From Paenibacillus sp. XY044 (lineage in GTDB: Bacteria > Bacillota > Bacilli > Paenibacillales > Paenibacillaceae), in contig NZ_NQMO01000001.1 of the NCBI RefSeq assembly GCF_002257645.1, positions 1 through 64,000 on the forward strand: a DNA stretch of 64,000 nucleotides, written 5' to 3'. This document shows positions 1-7,826 of this stretch, piece after piece (the stretch's first letter is position 1; each line of letters starts with the position of its first letter). The notes under the pieces were generated by a model. It was not told the DNA's origin, made no database searches, and was given only the letters and a program-made list of their open reading frames with translations. The position numbers were made by a program, and so were the translations under genes.

Positions 1-9
1 TTTCTTATA

Positions 10-106
10 ATATCAGAAAGTATAAACTCCAGAGGCATTGCTTCCTGATATTGCAAGAAAAATTACCTTTAAACGCGGTCTGTCTTCTTTGAAGGTACGT
101 CGATAG
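10..106. repeat. Dispersed intergenic repeat, copy A
   Basis: This non-coding stretch of about 97 bases is clearly related to 41363-41457, at roughly 70% identity by eye. Shared blocks in order are AGAAAGTA, GCTTCCT, GCAAGAAA and GTACGTCGAT, with nearly the same spacing. Both copies lie in intergenic DNA beside unrelated genes, so it is a dispersed element and not a duplicated promoter. I see no open reading frame or terminal inverted repeat in it. Confidence 0.7.
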
Positions 107-190
107 ACGTTTTTCTTATTGAGGGTGTCCTGCCTCAAGATAGACTTTTGTAATGTCTCAATCATCAGTGCTAAGGACGTGCGTACCCGC

Positions 191-1153
191 CTAGTTTTCG
201 GAGAATAGAATGCTAATCTCAGCCTCTGGCGCCGCTGGCGTAGCGAGAAGCTGCTGTCCTTCAGGCCAGTGGTAATGAACGGTTTCCGTCACAGGATCGA
301 TCTCGACCGTATAAAGTGTGCCGAAATGATTCGAGAACTTGCGATGATACAACGGGTCTTTAAGAAAATCCTGGGGCGATACGGCACCGCCCATTCTGAA
401 GAGATGGTCAAACCGTTCCACGGTCCGGTATTCAGTGTGTGCGGAATCCTGAACTTGTCTCTGATGATTCGTGCAGCAAATGAGGCTGTGATCTACGCTC
501 ATGCCTTCCGGCGAGGTGTAGACGACGCTGAAACGGCCTTCCCGATCTAAAAGCGAGAGGTTTTGAACCAGCCGATGGGGGATCGAATAGAGCCGCTCCA
601 CTGCCTCGGGAACCGTTGCCGAAGTGGCCAAGAGATAGCGGACAATGAGCGGAATGCTGAAACCGTTACCTACTGTGAAGTCCCCGCCAAACGTGATGGC
701 CACTGCGAGGCCGTGATGGTTCAAGCCGTCCAGATAGCCCCAGCCGCCTTCGGCGGAACCCATGATCCACCCTCCATCAGGCAGTGGCTCGTAACGGAAT
801 ACGCCGCTGAACTCATCCATGCCGAAGTCGTAATTTCGGATTAAGGTTGGATGGCCTAATCGGTGGGATATCGAGTTGCTGCAGCCGGAGAAGAAGGGAG
901 GGAGGTTATACATGGCTAGCAGCTGAGCCTCACCGGGACGGTTGGGCGAGACCGATAGCAGGGCCTCATATTCGGGGAGCAGTTCGGGCATGAAATGGCT
1001 GAGAGCAACCCATACTTCCTCGGGATCCATGGGATCCTGAGGGCGGAATACATCCATATTCCAGTGCTGAGCGATATGGGAAGCCCATACCGCTGGATTC
1101 GATTTAAGGACCGGCAGACGTTTGAACCAAAACGGTTTCGTTTCTTTAACCAT
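191..1153 (-). CDS. C45/choloylglycine-hydrolase-like acylase
   Basis: The 320-residue protein resembles peptidase family C45, the acyl-CoA:6-aminopenicillanic-acid acyltransferase-like Ntn hydrolases, which act on amide bonds. The key signal is FFSGCSNS around residues 88-95, where Cys is the presumed nucleophile exposed by processing, followed by LIRNYDF, the family's usual Asn-Tyr-Asp motif. In this group the Cys is often internal with a propeptide before it, as here. No signal peptide is seen, so it is probably cytoplasmic. It stands alone and faces away from the GH32 gene. The substrate cannot be inferred from the sequence. Confidence 0.75.
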   Translation of the reverse strand: MVKETKPFWFKRLPVLKSNPAVWASHIAQHWNMDVFRPQDPMDPEEVWVALSHFMPELLPEYEALLSVSPNRPGEAQLLAMYNLPPFFSGCSNSISHRLGHPTLIRNYDFGMDEFSGVFRYEPLPDGGWIMGSAEGGWGYLDGLNHHGLAVAITFGGDFTVGNGFSIPLIVRYLLATSATVPEAVERLYSIPHRLVQNLSLLDREGRFSVVYTSPEGMSVDHSLICCTNHQRQVQDSAHTEYRTVERFDHLFRMGGAVSPQDFLKDPLYHRKFSNHFGTLYTVEIDPVTETVHYHWPEGQQLLATPAAPEAEISILFSEN

Positions 1154-1238
1154 CTCTGAGTCTCCTTTTCATGAATCAAGTTTGAAGACATCCTTCATCT
1201 GTTACGTTATCTCAATCCAGTCCGTTCCGCCTGTTCAT

Positions 1239-1262
1239 TTGTGCTATCTTTGGTTAGCACAA
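1239..1262. promoter_or_regulatory. Inverted repeat between acylase and GH32 genes
   Basis: Arms TTGTGCTA (1239-1246) and TAGCACAA (1255-1262) pair perfectly across an 8-base centre. The repeat lies 86 bases upstream of the acylase start and 380 upstream of the GH32 start, so it could be an operator for the divergent acylase gene. No nearby regulator identifies the binding protein. Confidence 0.35.
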
Positions 1263-1303
1263 CAGCCGAAATGATCCTGGCTTTCCTGTACGGTTCCTTT
1301 AGG

Positions 1304-1640
1304 CCTTAAGGAGAACGGGGACCACACCATCGTGACCCATGACGGCAAGGTTGTCTTCACCGCAGCGGAAGAAGGTTATCAAGAAGCAGGAACGGAGCAT
1401 CTATTTGGCGAAAGGCAAGGATAACCGGTAACCAACAAACACTTGGAGGAGACGGCCAAACAGGATTGGCTGATGATCAGCAGACGGGGGATGACCGCAG
1501 CGCGCAATAAACCCGCATATCTGCAACTGCCGGGTGCATAGACGTAAGCAGTAAAGTACGGATGCGGCCGCAGGCTGCCTTTGACCAAGATACGGCCGGG
1601 TCCGCCCCATATTACCAAATGAATAAAAAGGAGCTAAGCT
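1304..1640 (+). pseudogene. Possible decayed coding debris before GH32
   Basis: Three adjacent stretches on the plus strand read as protein-like sequence in different frames, each ended by a stop: one containing HTIVTHDGKVVF, one containing KQDWLMISRRGM, and one containing KVRMRPQAAFDQ that runs almost into the GH32 ribosome site. Their composition is like coding sequence and unlike the AT-rich spacers nearby. I cannot identify a family. It may be the frameshifted remnant of one gene, or chance. Confidence 0.3.
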
Positions 1641-1641
1641 G

Positions 1642-3105
1642 ATGTCCACATTCCTATCGCACAACTACCGCGGGGCGTATCATTTTTCCCCGAAGGAAAA
1701 TTGGATGAACGATCCCAACGGAATGGTCTTTTTCCAGGGGGAATACCACCTGTTCTACCAGTATCATCCCTATGGTACGAGTTGGGGACCGATGCATTGG
1801 GGACACGCGGTCAGTCGGGACTTGGTCGTTTGGGAGGACCTTCCGATCGCCCTGGCGCCGGATGAGCATGGCACGATTTTCTCCGGCAGCGCCGTGGTCG
1901 ACTGGAACAACACGACCGGCTTTTTCGGCAAGGAGCCCGGGCTTGTCGCCATTTTTACGCAGCATGCCGATGGAGCGGAAGGCGAGGCGCCGGTGCAGCG
2001 CCAGAGCCTGGCATACAGCACAGATGGGGGACGAACCTGGGCGAAGTATGCCGGCAACCCAGTACTGGCACATGACACCTTCGTGGACTTTCGCGATCCG
2101 AAGGTATTCTGGCACGAGGCTTCCGCGCAGTGGGTAATGATTGTTGCCTGCGGTCAGACCGTCTGCCTATACCGTTCGCCGAACCTAATCGACTGGACGC
2201 TGTCCAGTGAATTCGGGGAGGGCATTGGCAGCCATGACGGCGTCTGGGAGTGCCCTGATCTGTTTCCGCTGCCGGTGGATGGGAAGTCGGATCAGACGAA
2301 ATGGGTCATGTTCGTCAGCATCGGCGATCATCCGGGCTCGGCGGAAGGATCGCGCACACAATATTTTACCGGAGACTTCGACGGGGAGTGCTTTACGCCG
2401 GATGTGGCTTCGCAGACCCGCGTGCGATGGATCGATTACGGCCGGGACAACTATGCCGGCGTCAGTTGGTCGGACGTGCCGGCGGAGGACGGCAGACGCT
2501 TGTTCATTGGCTGGATGAGCAACTGGAAGTATGCGGGCCAGACGCCGACTGGCGGATGGCGGGGCGCGATGACCGTGCCGCGGGAGCTGAAGCTGCAGTC
2601 GCGCAGCGGCTCCGCCGAACTCATCCAGCAGCCCGCCCGGGAGCTGGAGGCGTACCGCAAGGAGGTGCTGTCCCTGATAAAGGTAACCGCTGCTCAGGCA
2701 TCCGCGAAGATGGCCGGGTTGCAGCTGGAAAGCGGAGAGATTCGGATCCGCTTTGAGTCCGGCTCGTCTCTGGAAATGAAGGTGCGGGCAGGTACCGGCC
2801 AGGAGACGGTGATCGGTTACAGCGGTGCGGCGGGTGAAGTTTATATCGACCGGACCCGGGCAGGTACGGCGGATTTTCATCCGCTGTTTGCCGGCAGACA
2901 TACGGCCGTTCTGAATATGGTGGACGGGAAGGTGGACCTGCGGATCCTGATCGACCGGTCTTCGGTGGAGGTGTTCGCCGGCGAGGGCTTTGCAGTTCTT
3001 ACCGATCTGATCTATCCGGATCAGGCGTCCACTGGGCTGTTCCTCGCGGCGGACGATGAGGAGGCGCTCATCGATTCGTTCGACATTTACGAACTTACTA
3101 TTTAA
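1642..3105 (+). CDS. GH32 beta-fructofuranosidase (levanase/sucrase type)
   Basis: A 487-residue glycoside hydrolase family 32 enzyme that should release fructose from sucrose, levan or inulin. NDPNG at residues 23-27 carries the nucleophile Asp24. FRDP (150-153) holds the transition-state-stabilising Asp152, and ECPDLF begins at the acid/base Glu203. The five-bladed propeller is followed by a C-terminal beta-sandwich with SSVEVF near residue 435. There is no signal peptide, so it is probably intracellular and depends on an importer encoded elsewhere. The ATG follows AAAAGGAG at good spacing. No PTS or sugar transporter gene is adjacent, and the gene ends at a strong terminator. Levanase versus sucrose-6-phosphate hydrolase cannot be settled by reading. 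Confidence 0.9.
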   Translation: MSTFLSHNYRGAYHFSPKENWMNDPNGMVFFQGEYHLFYQYHPYGTSWGPMHWGHAVSRDLVVWEDLPIALAPDEHGTIFSGSAVVDWNNTTGFFGKEPGLVAIFTQHADGAEGEAPVQRQSLAYSTDGGRTWAKYAGNPVLAHDTFVDFRDPKVFWHEASAQWVMIVACGQTVCLYRSPNLIDWTLSSEFGEGIGSHDGVWECPDLFPLPVDGKSDQTKWVMFVSIGDHPGSAEGSRTQYFTGDFDGECFTPDVASQTRVRWIDYGRDNYAGVSWSDVPAEDGRRLFIGWMSNWKYAGQTPTGGWRGAMTVPRELKLQSRSGSAELIQQPARELEAYRKEVLSLIKVTAAQASAKMAGLQLESGEIRIRFESGSSLEMKVRAGTGQETVIGYSGAAGEVYIDRTRAGTADFHPLFAGRHTAVLNMVDGKVDLRILIDRSSVEVFAGEGFAVLTDLIYPDQASTGLFLAADDEEALIDSFDIYELTI

Positions 3106-3163
3106 ATATGAACCTTGTTCCATCTGTCCGTATCATGGGGCATCGCTGAGCTGAAACAAAACA

Positions 3164-3203
3164 AAGCAACCACATCCGGTAAATGGGATGCGGTTGCTTT
3201 TTT
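3164..3203. terminator. Terminator after GH32
   Basis: A long stem pairs AAGCAACCACATCC (3164-3177) with GGATGCGGTTGCTT (3186-3199, one mismatch) across an 8-base loop and is followed by a T run. It separates GH32 from the convergent exporter gene. The A-rich left flank means it could act in both directions. Confidence 0.85.
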
Positions 3204-3277
3204 CTAGTTTATAGAATTTACTAATTTTCAGCGTAGCAGAACGGGGTTGTCGTTTATGATAAAATTGTACAAGCCGC

Positions 3278-4762
3278 TCAGTGCATCGGCGTATGTCCGC
3301 CAGCGCCCAGCTTAATCTTGACCCGGCGGATAAATAACGAGACGACAAAGCCGACGATCGCTACGATTAAGGCGAATACGAAGGCGTGCTGGGCGCCGAA
3401 TGCCATGGCATGGGCCGATTCTCCGGCCGCTGCCGGATTGGACGATGTGCTCATGTAGCTAGATATGCCTTTGGACATGATGCTGACCGCCACGGCAGTG
3501 CCGATGGCCCCGGAAATTTGCTGCAGCGTGTTCATAAATGCCGTGCCGTCAGGGTGGAGATGCGGCGGCAGCTGATTAAGGCCGTTGGTTTGCGCCGGCG
3601 TCATGGACATCGAGATCCCCGCCATTAACAAGCAGTGCAGCACGATGATGTAAACCTTCGACGTGTGCGTATCAAAGCCGGACATCAGGCACAGGACGAT
3701 CGAAATGACCAGCAGGCCGGGAATCACCAGCCATTTGGGCCCGAACGCATCGTACAGCCGTCCCGTTACGGGAGCAAGCAGTCCGTTCACGATCCCGCCA
3801 GGCAGCATCATCAGGCCGGCGGCCATGGCGGTCATGGCCAATGAATTTTGGAAATACATCGGCAGGACCAGCATCGTGGACATAATGATCATGAAGCAGA
3901 TGAAAACCGTCAGCAGGCCGACCACGAACATCGGGTATTTGAACACCTGCAGGTTAAGCATAGGCTGTTTCATCCGGGACTGGCGGAAGCAAAAAACAAC
4001 CAGCGCGAGAACGCCGATGATTAAGGATGCGAGTACGATCGGATTAGCCCAGCCGTCGTCTCCTTCGCCCGCGTGGCTGAATCCGAAGACGATGCCGCCG
4101 AAGCCGATGGTCGAGAGCAGGATGGAGAGCACGTCGATCCGCGGTTTCGTCAGGGTGGTCAGGTTTTGCATGTAGCGGATGCCGCACAGCAGAGAGATGA
4201 ACAAGAACGGTACGGTGAACCAGAAAATATAGTTCCAGGACAGGTACTGAATGGTCAGGCCCGCCAGCGTCGGTCCGGCCGCGGGAGCGAACATGATCAC
4301 GAGTCCGATCGTTCCCATGGCGGCGCCGCGTTTTTCGGGCGGAAAAATGATAAGGATCGTATTGAATATTAATGGTAACGTGATGCCGATACCGACGGCC
4401 TGGAGAAGGCGGCCGATCAGCAGCAGGCTGAAGTCAGGCGATAAGGCGGCAATGATGGCGCCAATGATCGAAAACAAGAGGGAAGTCATAAAAAGCTGCC
4501 GGGTCGTAAACCACTGCATCAAAAGGCTGGAAACCGGAACGAGCACGCCCAAAGTGAGCAGGTAGCCGGTCGTCAGCCATTGTACGGTACTGGCCGTGAG
4601 ATGGAGGCTCTCCATAAGATCGCTGAGCGCGATATTCAGGGCCGTCTCACTGAACATGCCGATGAATCCGGCGATGCAGAGCGAGATCATGATCGGCAGC
4701 ACGCGTACGGATTTTTCTGCTTGGTTTGCTGGCATTGAAGCTGTTGTTTCCACGTCGTTCAT
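3278..4762 (-). CDS. MFS multidrug exporter, DHA2 (EmrB/QacA) family
   Basis: A 494-residue integral membrane protein of the 14-helix DHA2 drug:proton antiporter group. MNDVETTASMPAN precedes the first helix. Helices span most of the chain, with the family pattern LTTGYLLTLGVLVPVSSLL in helix 2 and GRLLQAVGIGITLP in helix 4, close to the motif C region. It is transcribed divergently from a TetR gene with 112 bases between the starts, the usual layout for a repressor-controlled exporter of toxic compounds. The substrate is unknown. Confidence 0.9.
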   Translation of the reverse strand: MNDVETTASMPANQAEKSVRVLPIMISLCIAGFIGMFSETALNIALSDLMESLHLTASTVQWLTTGYLLTLGVLVPVSSLLMQWFTTRQLFMTSLLFSIIGAIIAALSPDFSLLLIGRLLQAVGIGITLPLIFNTILIIFPPEKRGAAMGTIGLVIMFAPAAGPTLAGLTIQYLSWNYIFWFTVPFLFISLLCGIRYMQNLTTLTKPRIDVLSILLSTIGFGGIVFGFSHAGEGDDGWANPIVLASLIIGVLALVVFCFRQSRMKQPMLNLQVFKYPMFVVGLLTVFICFMIIMSTMLVLPMYFQNSLAMTAMAAGLMMLPGGIVNGLLAPVTGRLYDAFGPKWLVIPGLLVISIVLCLMSGFDTHTSKVYIIVLHCLLMAGISMSMTPAQTNGLNQLPPHLHPDGTAFMNTLQQISGAIGTAVAVSIMSKGISSYMSTSSNPAAAGESAHAMAFGAQHAFVFALIVAIVGFVVSLFIRRVKIKLGAGGHTPMH

Positions 4763-4802
4763 CCTTCCAAATAAGTTGAATATATATGATTTCTTGTGTT
4801 TA

Positions 4803-4818
4803 TTCTACAACTGTTGAA
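4803..4818. promoter_or_regulatory. Candidate TetR operator
   Basis: An imperfect 16-base palindrome, TTCTACAACTGTTGAA (12 of 16 positions symmetric), sits between the divergent exporter and TetR starts. It is the best dyad in this 112-base gap and is well placed to control both genes. Confidence 0.5.
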
Positions 4819-4874
4819 TAATAAAAGTCAACGAATGATGAATTAATTAAATTTTGGGAAAGCGGGTTATAGTG

Positions 4875-5522
4875 ATGAATGAAGCAAAGCGACGTCCTGG
4901 CCGTCCCCCGAAAAAAACCGAATTCGGACGCGAATTTTTGCTGTCCAACGCGCTGATTGAATTTTGCAAGCACGGCTACGAGGGGACGAGCCTGCGGACG
5001 ATTGCAAACTTGTCGCAGGTTGATGTTGCCCTGATCTCGCACCATTTCGGCTCCAAACTGGATCTCTGGAAAGCCGTGGTCGACGATCTGGCGGGCCGTA
5101 TTCGGGAAAGAGCCCCGTTTAATCGCCATTTTTCCTTTGAAAATGAGGCGGAAATCCGCCCGGTCATCGAGACCTTTGTCGAGGATTTCGTCAATTTCAG
5201 CTTTGAATATCCGTACCATGGCATGCTGATTACCCATGAGTCCGTCAATCCCAACGAACGGTCGGAATATTTGATGAGTACCATGCTCCAGCCCACTTTT
5301 CAGGAAATGAAGCCTTTTATCGAAGGCTGCATGAAAGTCGGGGTAATCCGGCAGCAGGATCCGGTCCTGTTTTTCCTCATGCTGATCTATTCCGTGTCGC
5401 TGGTCGCCTCTACGCCCCATTATGCAGCGCAGCTGTCGGATCGGTTCGCTCATGCCGAAGGGATGAAGGAGGAAATGAAGCGGACCGTGATGTCCAATTA
5501 TTTTCGCCTTCCTAATTTATAA
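4875..5522 (+). CDS. TetR family repressor
   Basis: About 215 residues. A basic N-terminus (RRPGRPPKK) leads into a TetR helix-turn-helix around residues 25-60 (SLRTIANLSQVDVALISHHFGSK). The C-terminal half is a helical ligand-binding domain with no specific signature. I prefer the ATG at 4875 over a TTG at 4854, because MNEAKRRPGRPP is a typical TetR start. It is divergent from the DHA2 exporter and probably represses it and itself until a toxic ligand binds. A strong terminator follows. Confidence 0.88.
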   Translation: MNEAKRRPGRPPKKTEFGREFLLSNALIEFCKHGYEGTSLRTIANLSQVDVALISHHFGSKLDLWKAVVDDLAGRIRERAPFNRHFSFENEAEIRPVIETFVEDFVNFSFEYPYHGMLITHESVNPNERSEYLMSTMLQPTFQEMKPFIEGCMKVGVIRQQDPVLFFLMLIYSVSLVASTPHYAAQLSDRFAHAEGMKEEMKRTVMSNYFRLPNL

Positions 5523-5607
5523 CAGCAGTACTTAGCTGCCTTGAAGGAAAATAGCAGAGCCCATTCGCCTATGAAGGTAAACAGCAGGTCGATAAACTAT
5601 CTTGAAT

Positions 5608-5631
5608 GCCGCGGAATCCGCGGCTTTTTTT
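5608..5631 (+). terminator. Terminator after TetR gene
   Basis: GCCGCGG (5608-5614) pairs with CCGCGGC (5618-5624) around an AAT loop, followed by seven T. It is a canonical intrinsic terminator. Confidence 0.92.
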
Positions 5632-5678
5632 GTTTTCATAGCGTGCCCTTTCTATAATCTCTTGTAGCTTCTTCCAAC

Positions 5679-5723
5679 TTGCATGCCATGTAGAGGTCTG
5701 ATATTATTTAGATATAAAATAAT
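5679..5723 (+). promoter_or_regulatory. Promoter with overlapping dyad for the SDR gene
   Basis: TTGCAT (5679-5684), a 17-base spacer and TATTAT (5702-5707) form a sigma-A promoter. The dyad ATTATTT-N7-AAATAAT (5703-5723) overlaps the -10 box, as expected for a repressor site. The MarR gene just downstream of the SDR is the obvious candidate to bind it. Confidence 0.6.
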
Positions 5724-5759
5724 TAGATGACTAAATATATAGCGAAAAGAGGGTGCAGT

Positions 5760-6509
5760 ATGAAATTACAAGGGAAAGTCGGCATCATTACCGGCAGTGC
5801 TTCAGGCATCGGCAGAGGTATGGCGTTGGCCATGGCGAAGGAAGGCGCACATATCGCGATCGTCGACGTGAACGAGGAGAAAGGAAAAGAGACCCTCGCC
5901 GAGATTAGCCAATATACGGAGGGAATGCTATTTATCAAGGATATTTCCAAGCAGGAGAGCGCGCATGAAATCGTAGCCGACGTGGTCAAGCGATTCGGCA
6001 AGCTGGATATTCTGGTGAATAATGCGCATGTTTCGAGACAGGCTGCTTTTATGGAAACTACGCAGGAGCTGTTTGATTTATCCTTTGGAACAGGCTTCTA
6101 TCCTACCGTTCATTTCATGCAGGCGGCGTATCCGGAATTGAAGAAAACCCAAGGCAAGGTCATCAATTTTGCATCGGGAGCGGGCATTGACGGACAGGTC
6201 ACGCAAACGTCGTATGCCGCCGCCAAGGAAGCGATCCGGGGCGTGTCGCGCGTTGCGGCCAATGAATGGGGTCCGGAAGGAATCAACGTCAATCTGATTT
6301 CCCCGATCGCACTGACGCCAGGCGTGGAACAGTGGCGCGAGAATGCCCCGGAACTCTATGAGGCGATGCTGAATAAAATTCCTCTGCGCCGGCTCGGCGA
6401 CCCCGAGCAGGACATCGGTCGTGTCGCCGTGTTTCTGGCCAGCAGCGACGCCGACTATATCACGGGTCAAACCTTTATGGTTGACGGGGGTTCCATTAAA
6501 CTGCGTTAA
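5760..6509 (+). CDS. Short-chain dehydrogenase/reductase (SDR)
   Basis: A 249-residue classical SDR. TGSASGIG near residue 12 binds NAD(P). The active site is Ser of NFASGAG, Tyr of SYAAAK and the Lys four residues later, and the C-terminus ends with the family motif VDGGS. The structural motif NNAG reads NNAH here, a mild departure. The ATG at 5760 follows AGAGGGTG, and an in-frame ATG at 5727 lacks such a site. The substrate is not predictable. A terminator separates it from the MarR gene, which is likely its regulator. Confidence 0.88.
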   Translation: MKLQGKVGIITGSASGIGRGMALAMAKEGAHIAIVDVNEEKGKETLAEISQYTEGMLFIKDISKQESAHEIVADVVKRFGKLDILVNNAHVSRQAAFMETTQELFDLSFGTGFYPTVHFMQAAYPELKKTQGKVINFASGAGIDGQVTQTSYAAAKEAIRGVSRVAANEWGPEGINVNLISPIALTPGVEQWRENAPELYEAMLNKIPLRRLGDPEQDIGRVAVFLASSDADYITGQTFMVDGGSIKLR

Positions 6510-6588
6510 ATTTTAAACGAGCATTCGCAGGCTTCAAAGGGTGCTAGGAAGGTGGATTCTTAGCGGAAAAGCATGTATGATTGTTAGG

Positions 6589-6614
6589 GCCTCTAATTTT
6601 GATTAGAGGCTTTT
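6589..6614 (+). terminator. Terminator after SDR
   Basis: GCCTCTAAT (6589-6597) pairs with ATTAGAGGC (6602-6610) around a 4-base loop, followed by TTTT. It lies between the SDR and MarR genes. Confidence 0.85.
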
Positions 6615-6639
6615 ACTTGCAGAAAGGGGGATTTGCCTC

Positions 6640-7059
6640 ATGGAAGAACAGACGATTTTTGAAATCATTCACAATATGGATAAAGTGACGAACAACCTCA
6701 TCATTCAGTGGGGAAAATTGTTCAACGAGGACCTCGGGATTTCCCATATTCTCGTCCTGGCCCACCTGCAGCACCATGGGAACAGCCGACCCTCGGATAT
6801 AGCCAAGGCCCTGGGATTAACCCCGCCGACGCTTACCCATTTATCGGAAAAACTCGTGCACAAGCAGTTAGCCATCAGAATCATCGATGAACAAGATCGC
6901 CGCATTATTTATTTGGGGATTACGGACAAGGGATTGGACATCGTGCAAAAAGCGAATCAGGATGGGCAGATTTTGCGTAGAAATCTTTTCGAAAAATTGA
7001 CCGAGGAAGAAAGGCAGCAGCTGCTGAAAATCTATGAAAAGCTGACCGGGTTTTTATGA
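6640..7059 (+). CDS. MarR family regulator
   Basis: A 139-residue winged-helix regulator. The recognition region RPSDIAKALGLTPPTLTHLSEKL spans about residues 50-73, and the wing carries the family signature DEQDRRIIYLGITDKG. The start is fixed by GAAAGGGGG upstream. It lies between an SDR and a VOC-family protein, each with a dyad at its promoter, so it may control one or both in response to a small aromatic or oxidant. No conserved redox Cys is present, which argues for direct ligand binding. Confidence 0.9.
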   Translation: MEEQTIFEIIHNMDKVTNNLIIQWGKLFNEDLGISHILVLAHLQHHGNSRPSDIAKALGLTPPTLTHLSEKLVHKQLAIRIIDEQDRRIIYLGITDKGLDIVQKANQDGQILRRNLFEKLTEEERQQLLKIYEKLTGFL

Positions 7060-7155
7060 GAATCCCCGAGGCACAACGTGACACCTTTCAAGTGATGACA
7101 GCCATGTCGTGAGATATGGACATCACCTGGAGGTGTTTTTGCGTTGTTCAAACCA

Positions 7156-7189
7156 TGACATACAGTTGTCAACCATTGCCTCTTATAAT
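7156..7189 (+). promoter_or_regulatory. Operator and -10 box before VOC gene
   Basis: An imperfect 16-base palindrome, TGACATACAGTTGTCA (7156-7171), lies 12 bases before a consensus TATAAT (7184-7189). The -35 region is poor and is covered by the palindrome, so the site suits a regulator that blocks or assists polymerase. Confidence 0.5.
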
Positions 7190-7231
7190 GGCCTTAGAGG
7201 ATGAGGGAACAAACGAAGGAGGAAAATAAAA

Positions 7232-7684
7232 ATGAGCGAGAAACATACGTTAAGAGGCATGGCGACGATCAATTATTGGGCAGATGATGTGGAGGCAGCG
7301 GTGTCGTGGTATTCGGAATTGCTCGGCATCGCCCCGTACTTCAAACGAACCGGACCGGCTGGCGAGCTTGCCTATGCCGAGTTCCGCGTTGGTGACTACC
7401 AGCAGGAGCTGGGTCTGGTCAACAGACGTTTTGCTCCTTCGCAAGCGATGCCGGGTCCCGGAGGTGCCATCATGTACTGGCATGTTGATCATGTGGAAGC
7501 TACACTTACGAAATTGTTGGAAATGGGAGCAAAGGAATACGAACCGGTCACGCCGCGTGGCGAGGGATTCGTTACGGCTTCGGTTAAGGACCCCTTTGGC
7601 AATGTGCTGGGGATCATGTATAATCGGCACTATTTGGAAATGGTGGAATGGTTGAAGAGAGGTAACGAGGGAACTAATGGTTGA
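7232..7684 (+). CDS. VOC (glyoxalase/bleomycin resistance) protein
   Basis: A 150-residue single-module vicinal-oxygen-chelate protein with two beta-alpha-beta-beta-beta halves. It opens with MATINYWADDVEAAVSWYSELLG, and later has YWHVDHVEATLTKLLEMGA and VKDPFGNVLGIMYN, both standard for the superfamily. The role could be dioxygenase, lyase or drug binding and cannot be chosen from sequence. A strong ribosome site (GAAGGAGG) and its own promoter with a palindrome suggest inducible expression, perhaps by the upstream MarR protein. Confidence 0.82.
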   Translation: MSEKHTLRGMATINYWADDVEAAVSWYSELLGIAPYFKRTGPAGELAYAEFRVGDYQQELGLVNRRFAPSQAMPGPGGAIMYWHVDHVEATLTKLLEMGAKEYEPVTPRGEGFVTASVKDPFGNVLGIMYNRHYLEMVEWLKRGNEGTNG

Positions 7685-7716
7685 TATCTTTTTCATTTAG
7701 AAAAAAGTAAAAGGCG

Positions 7717-7765
7717 AAACCCACAAAACGAGCCCTTGGAAAAAGGTGCTCTTTTGTGGGTTTGT
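7717..7765. terminator. Bidirectional terminator
   Basis: A near-perfect stem pairs AAACCCACAAAA (7717-7728) plus GAGC with GCTC plus TTTTGTGGGTTT (to 7763), and is flanked by T-rich sequence. It sits between the convergent VOC and fucosidase genes. Confidence 0.85.
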
Positions 7766-7826
7766 TTTTGCGGTTCATCTCGCAGACAGTCTGTAAGATC
7801 CGCCTCCTCAGCACCGGCAGGCGCGA

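Noticed and set aside
119..138. TTGAGG/CCTCAA hairpin as terminator of the acylase gene
   Set aside because: The stem is short and has no T run on the minus strand.
2185..3123. Long minus-strand frame through the GH32 gene
   Set aside because: It is a GC-driven shadow of GH32. Composition is Arg/His/Pro-rich with no domain.
5530..5595. Short near-tandem repeat (GAAGGAAAATAGCAG / GAAGGTAAACAGCAG)
   Set aside because: Only two imperfect units lie just before a terminator. It is probably chance or a minor duplication.
7119..7142. CACCTGGAGGTG-TTTTT as a terminator after the MarR gene
   Set aside because: The stem is only five pairs with a two-base centre, too weak to call.
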